A stretch of DNA of 9,481 nt from Chryseobacterium gleum (GTDB taxonomy: Bacteria > Bacteroidota > Bacteroidia > Flavobacteriales_D > Crocinitomicaceae), in NCBI GenBank assembly GCA_945877005.1, contig CAMCQL010000056.1:1-9481 (forward strand). The letters are read 5' to 3'. Shown here piece by piece: positions 6,208 to 9,481 of this stretch. The translations under genes and the position numbers were made by a program. Each line of letters starts with the position of its first letter. The stretch's first letter is position 1. The notes under the pieces are model-generated. The model was not told the origin of the DNA. It was given only the letters and a program-made list of their open reading frames with translations, and made no database searches.

Positions 6208-6225
6208 AATTTAATATAAGCTTTC

Positions 6226-7773
6226 GTGAGTTTAGAGTTAATAGTCGATACCCGTCAAGAGGTAATTTGGCTTGCTTTGTTGCGTGATGGAAAGCTTATT
6301 GAATTGCATCAAGAACAGGGTCAGACAGATTTTGCAGTAGGGGATATATATCTAGGTAAAGTTAGAAAAACTGTTAGTAGCTTGAATGCAGCATTTGTGG
6401 ATGTTGGGTATGAAAAAGATGCTTTTTTACATTATTTAGACCTAGGGCCACAGTTCAATTCGCTGAATAAGTTCACCAAAGATACGCTTCAAGGTAAGCA
6501 AAATGTTTCTGATTTAATGTATTTTAAATTAGAAAAAGAGATACCTAAAGAAGGTAAGATGGAAGAAGTTGTTTCTTCTACTCAACCTATTTTAGTTCAA
6601 ATTGCAAAAGAACCAATTTCTACTAAGGGGCCAAGATTAAGTGCTGAGATTACACTTGCAGGTAGATATATTGTTTTAGTTCCTTTCTCTGATAAAATTT
6701 CTATTTCTCAAAAGATAAAAGATGCTGGAGAAAGAGATAGATTAAAGTCAATTTTATCTGAAATTAAACCTAAAAATTTCGGCGTAATAATACGAACTGT
6801 TGCAGAAAACAAACCCGTCGAACAAATTCATCAGGATTTAAATAACTTGATTGATAAGTGGAAGGTTATGTTTGCAAATCTCAAAAACGCAACACCTCCT
6901 CGAAAAGTATTAGGTGAAATTGATAAAACTTCATCTATATTGCGTGACCTTTTAAATGCAGATTTTAGCAGTATTCATGTTAATAATGAAGTGTTAACAA
7001 ATGAAATTCGTGATTTTGTTGTCGGTATTGCGCCTGAACGTGAAAAAATAGTTAAGCTATACGATGGTAAGATAGATATATTTGAAAAGTTTGGCATATC
7101 TAAACAAATAAAGACATTATTTGGTAAAAAAGTACCATTGTCTAGTGGCGGTTATTTGATTATTGAGCATACTGAGGCGATGCATGTTATTGATGTTAAT
7201 AGCGGAAATAGGAAAGGTGCTGAAGGGCAGGAATCCAATGCTTTATCTACAAATCTTGAGGCTGCGGAAGAAATTGCTAGAGTGCTTCAATTAAGAGATA
7301 TGGGAGGGATTGTAGCGATTGATTTTATTGATATGCACGATAAAGAGAACAACAAGATTCTTTTTGAGCGCTTGAAAGAACATATGAAGTTTGACCGTGC
7401 AAAACACAATGTTTTGCCTCCTTCAAAGTTTGGTGTGGTTGAGATTACTCGACAACGTGTTCGCCCTGAGACTGAAATAAAAACAAACGAGACTTGCCCT
7501 ACCTGTAACGGTACAGGAGAAGTACAAGCAACTATTCTTTTTGCAGAAGAAATTGAAACGAATTTAGATTATTTATTAGTGGATAAACGCGAACCTAGCG
7601 TTACATTATTAGTTCACCCATACTTAGAAGCTTATTTCAAAAAAGGTATTCTTTCTAAACAATTAAATTGGTTGATTAAATACAAAAAATGGATTCCTGT
7701 TAGAGGGGTTGTGGCAAATCAATTGTTACAATATTCTTTTTTAAATAAAAACAACGATGAAATTGCACTTTGA
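6226..7773 (+). CDS. rng: Ribonuclease G (RNase E/G family)
   Basis: Endoribonuclease of the RNase E/G family, acting on single-stranded 5'-monophosphate RNA in rRNA maturation and mRNA decay. The 515-residue protein has the RNase G layout without the long RNase E scaffold tail. An S1 RNA-binding region lies at about 36-130 (VGDIYLGKVRKTVSSLNAAFV, FLHYLDLGP). A 5'-sensor/RNase H-like part follows (KGPRLSAEITLAGRYIVLVP). The catalytic DNase I-like domain holds Asp323 in VIDVNSGNR and Asp366 in VAIDFIDM, equivalent to E. coli RNase E D303 and D346. The zinc-link CPTCNGTG (Cys424, Cys427) is intact. The start is GTG at 6226: an in-frame TAA lies three codons upstream (6217-6219), and the SLELIVDTR N-terminus fits the family. 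A hairpin with a U tract lies just upstream, and recX follows after 2 bp. Confidence 0.95.
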   Translation: MSLELIVDTRQEVIWLALLRDGKLIELHQEQGQTDFAVGDIYLGKVRKTVSSLNAAFVDVGYEKDAFLHYLDLGPQFNSLNKFTKDTLQGKQNVSDLMYFKLEKEIPKEGKMEEVVSSTQPILVQIAKEPISTKGPRLSAEITLAGRYIVLVPFSDKISISQKIKDAGERDRLKSILSEIKPKNFGVIIRTVAENKPVEQIHQDLNNLIDKWKVMFANLKNATPPRKVLGEIDKTSSILRDLLNADFSSIHVNNEVLTNEIRDFVVGIAPEREKIVKLYDGKIDIFEKFGISKQIKTLFGKKVPLSSGGYLIIEHTEAMHVIDVNSGNRKGAEGQESNALSTNLEAAEEIARVLQLRDMGGIVAIDFIDMHDKENNKILFERLKEHMKFDRAKHNVLPPSKFGVVEITRQRVRPETEIKTNETCPTCNGTGEVQATILFAEEIETNLDYLLVDKREPSVTLLVHPYLEAYFKKGILSKQLNWLIKYKKWIPVRGVVANQLLQYSFLNKNNDEIAL

Positions 7774-7795
7774 TAATGGATTCAAAGTGCAATTT
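7760..7795 (+). promoter_or_regulatory. 14-bp hairpin with the recX start codon in its loop
   Basis: Bases 7760-7773 and 7782-7795 are perfect reverse complements (left arm AAATTGCACTTTGA), with an 8-base loop TAATGGAT. The rng stop codon TGA (7771-7773) ends the left arm, and the recX ATG (7776-7778) lies in the loop. No U tract follows, so it is not a terminator. It probably shapes recX initiation, stop-start coupling or RNA processing. Confidence 0.75.
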
Positions 7796-8258
7796 AACTT
7801 TTAATGAAGCTAAGTTAAAGTTAGAGTCCTGGTGTGCATATCAAGACAGATGTACATCAGAAGTTGTTTTAAAATTGAAGTCTTTTGAATTAAGTTCCGA
7901 TCAAGAGCAAAATCTTATACAGTACTTAACACTGAATCGATTCCTTGATGACCAACGGTATGCAGATTCAATTGTTTCAGGTAAGTTTTCAATTAAAAAG
8001 TGGGGTAGGATTAAGATTACCTATTTTCTAAAGCAAAAATATATCCCCAAAGAATTAGTAAACAATGCTTTGTCTGCGCTGGATGCGGATGTTTACTATT
8101 CTGTTTTATTATCTCTTGCAGAAAAAAAAGGAGCATCACTTACTCTTAAAAATCCCTATGAAAAAAGAGCTAAAGTTGTCACTTATCTTCAGTCTAAAGG
8201 GTATGAGCTCGATTTGATTATCGAAGCTTTGAATGAGATTAAAAAGGATATAAAGTAG
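7776..8258 (+). CDS. recX: Regulatory protein RecX
   Basis: RecX, a small helical protein that binds RecA and modulates its filaments and recombinase activity. From the ATG at 7776 it has 160 residues. The tandem three-helix RecX pattern is visible: CAYQDRCTSEVVLKLKSFEL (about 19-38), YLTLNRFLDDQRYADSIVSGKF (about 50-71), then KKWGRIKITYFLKQKYIP (about 74-91) and a C-terminal repeat ending in SKGYELDLIIEAL. I chose the ATG rather than the in-frame TTG at 7770, because the TTG lies in a stem and inside rng, while the ATG is exposed in the hairpin loop two bases after the rng stop. It is coupled to rng, with no visible promoter of its own and no adjacent recA. It is followed by an inverted repeat and a convergent thiolase gene. 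Confidence 0.9.
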   Translation: MDSKCNLTFNEAKLKLESWCAYQDRCTSEVVLKLKSFELSSDQEQNLIQYLTLNRFLDDQRYADSIVSGKFSIKKWGRIKITYFLKQKYIPKELVNNALSALDADVYYSVLLSLAEKKGASLTLKNPYEKRAKVVTYLQSKGYELDLIIEALNEIKKDIK

Positions 8259-8281
8259 TTTATATATTCTTTGTCACTAAG

Positions 8282-8334
8282 AAGACCGTTGTAATTCTAT
8301 TTCTTGTATGTATTTTGTGTTACAACGGTCTTTT
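8282..8334 (+). terminator. Terminator-like inverted repeat between recX and the thiolase gene
   Basis: AAGACCGTTGTAA (8282-8294) and TTACAACGGTCTT (8320-8332) form a perfect 13-bp stem with a 25-base loop, ending in four T residues (8331-8334). It lies about 25 bases after the recX stop and just beyond the thiolase stop, as expected for a terminator between convergent genes. The T tract is short on the plus strand and absent on the minus strand, and the loop is longer than usual. Confidence 0.65.
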
Positions 8335-8356
8335 AATTATGATTGTAAGTGTTAGT

Positions 8357-9481
8357 TTAACAACGTTCAAGTATCACTGCATAACCTTGTCCAACTCCGA
8401 TACACATTGTTGCTAACGCATATCTTTTATTTGTTCGGATTAATTCATTGGCAGCAGACATAATGATTCTTGTTCCTGACATTCCTAGTGGATGACCTAA
8501 TGCAATGGCACCACCATTAGGATTGATTCTTGGATCATTGTCAGCGATTCCTAATGCTCTTGTACATGCAAGAACTTGAGCTGCAAATGCTTCGTTCAAT
8601 TCTAGTACATCCATCTGATCTAGTTTTAAGCCAGTTCTTTGGAGTAGTTTTTGTGTAGCTGCTACAGGACCGATCCCCATAATTCTTGGTTCTACTCCTG
8701 CTACTGCTCCTCCAACAATGCGGACCTTTGGAGTTAAATTATGTTGTTTTAAACCTTCGTCAGACGCTAGTAACAAGGCTGCTGCTCCATCGTTTAAGCC
8801 AGATGCATTTCCTGCTGTAACTGTACCATCTTTTTTGAATGCTGGTTGTAGTTTAGCTAATGTTTCGAGTGTTGTATTAGCTCTTATAAATTCATCACCA
8901 CTAAATATTATTGGATCTTTCTTTTTTTGTGCTATTTCTATACTTACTATTTCTTCTTCAAATATTTTATTCTCCTTTGCGTTACTGGCTTTTTGTTGTG
9001 ACCAATATGCGAATTTATCCTGATCTTCTCTTGAAATAGCGTATTTTTCCGCTAAGTTTTCTGCGGTCATTCCCATGCTGTCAACTCCATACATTTCTTC
9101 CATCTTTGGATTTATAAACCTCCACCCAAATGATGAATCAAACATTTGTGCGTCTCTTCCAAATGCTGAGGATGTTTTTGATATGACCCACGGTCCTCTT
9201 GTCATGTGTTCAACACCTCCAGCTATGTATATATCTCCAGCATTGTCTTTTATCGCACGTACAGCATTCATTGTCGCTGCCATTCCTGATGCACATAATC
9301 TGTTTACTGTTTCTCCTCCCGCTTCTAAAGGTATTCCTGCAAGCAATGATGCCATTCTTGCTACGTTTCTATTGTCTTCTCCTGCTTGATTTGCACAACC
9401 TAAGATTACGTCTTCTATTTGTTTGGTGTCTAATGTTGGGTTCTTTTTTATTAATGCAGTTATTACTTGTGCTGCTAGATC
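8357..9481 (-). CDS. pcaF: Thiolase, 3-oxoadipyl-CoA thiolase type (5' end missing)
   Basis: C-terminal 374 residues of a biosynthetic-fold/degradative thiolase (acetyl-CoA C-acyltransferase). The frame stays open past the Met codon at 9355 to the window edge, reading DLAAQVITAL at its visible start, so only about 26 N-terminal residues are missing. Catalytic residues are present: nucleophile Cys63 of the visible part (NRLCASGM), His330 (GGAIALGHPLG) and Cys360 (MCIGVGQG), plus NEAFAAQ. The segments SSFGWRFINPKMEEMYGVDSM and DPRINPNGGAIALGHPLG resemble PcaF/PaaJ thiolases, which cleave 3-oxoadipyl-CoA to succinyl-CoA and acetyl-CoA in aromatic degradation, more than fatty-acid FadA. No aromatic-pathway neighbour is visible, so a general beta-ketoacyl-CoA thiolase remains possible. 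It is convergent with recX. Confidence 0.9.
   Translation of the reverse strand, partial: DLAAQVITALIKKNPTLDTKQIEDVILGCANQAGEDNRNVARMASLLAGIPLEAGGETVNRLCASGMAATMNAVRAIKDNAGDIYIAGGVEHMTRGPWVISKTSSAFGRDAQMFDSSFGWRFINPKMEEMYGVDSMGMTAENLAEKYAISREDQDKFAYWSQQKASNAKENKIFEEEIVSIEIAQKKKDPIIFSGDEFIRANTTLETLAKLQPAFKKDGTVTAGNASGLNDGAAALLLASDEGLKQHNLTPKVRIVGGAVAGVEPRIMGIGPVAATQKLLQRTGLKLDQMDVLELNEAFAAQVLACTRALGIADNDPRINPNGGAIALGHPLGMSGTRIIMSAANELIRTNKRYALATMCIGVGQGYAVILERC

Noticed and set aside
7770..7772. TTG at 7770 as the recX start
   Set aside because: It would lie in the stem of the junction hairpin and overlap rng. The ATG two codons later is a better start and lies in the loop.
8282..8334. The recX/thiolase inverted repeat as an operator or attachment site
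   Set aside because: It lies between two convergent gene ends, with T residues after the stem, so termination is the simpler reading.
9353..9355. Minus-strand ATG at 9355 as the thiolase start
   Set aside because: The 42 codons before it, up to the window edge, continue a typical thiolase N-terminal region, so the gene is cut by the window edge.
8718..9389. Two plus-strand ORFs (8718-9023 and 9075-9389) opposite the thiolase
   Set aside because: Both are antisense shadows of the thiolase, whose active-site motifs are intact across the region.
1..9481. Mobile element, CRISPR array, toxin-antitoxin or defence system
   Set aside because: No transposase, integrase, regularly spaced repeats, or small toxin-antitoxin gene pair was seen. 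All genes fit conserved chromosomal functions with similar AT-rich composition.

Overview
The window looks like a chromosomal segment of a low-GC member of the Bacteroidota, most likely of the class Flavobacteriia. Four things point there. There is a mutY-ssb-gldE-gldD gene order that includes two gliding-motility genes. A 30-residue COX24/mS38-like basic protein sits between an HU gene and an RNase G gene. Start codons lack Shine-Dalgarno sequences. Several intergenic regions carry TAnnTTTG-type -7 boxes, the form used by the Bacteroidota primary sigma factor. No transposase, integrase, phage gene, CRISPR array, tRNA or rRNA was found. This is ordinary housekeeping DNA, and I do not see a new multi-gene system in it.

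Layout: (1) 1-2000, plus strand: the 3' part of a DUF47/PhoU-like gene and a PiT-family phosphate transporter, forming a phosphate uptake pair. (2) 2064-5526, minus strand: a cluster reading mutY -> ssb -> gldE -> gldD, with an 8-bp gap and an 11-bp overlap at its last two junctions. It pairs base-excision repair and single-strand DNA binding with two gliding-motility membrane proteins. pit and gldD converge. (3) 5527-5620: a divergent promoter region with a perfect 12-bp inverted repeat that holds facing TATATTTG boxes for mutY and the HU gene. (4) 5621-8258, plus strand: HU, a tiny mS38-like gene, rng (RNase G) and recX. Terminator-like hairpins lie on both sides of the tiny gene, and the recX start codon lies in the loop of a perfect 14-bp hairpin. 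(5) 8357-9481, minus strand: a thiolase of the 3-oxoadipyl-CoA type, cut by the window edge and convergent with recX across an inverted repeat.

Biologically the window links phosphate uptake, DNA repair and single-strand DNA metabolism (mutY, ssb, recX, HU), RNA processing and ribosome-related functions (rng, COX24-like), gliding motility (gldD, gldE) and beta-keto thiolysis. The most interesting observations are regulatory rather than new genes: the rng-recX junction hairpin, the overlap of the HU terminator with the next promoter, the hairpin with a U tract just ahead of the GTG start of rng, and the symmetric divergent promoter.
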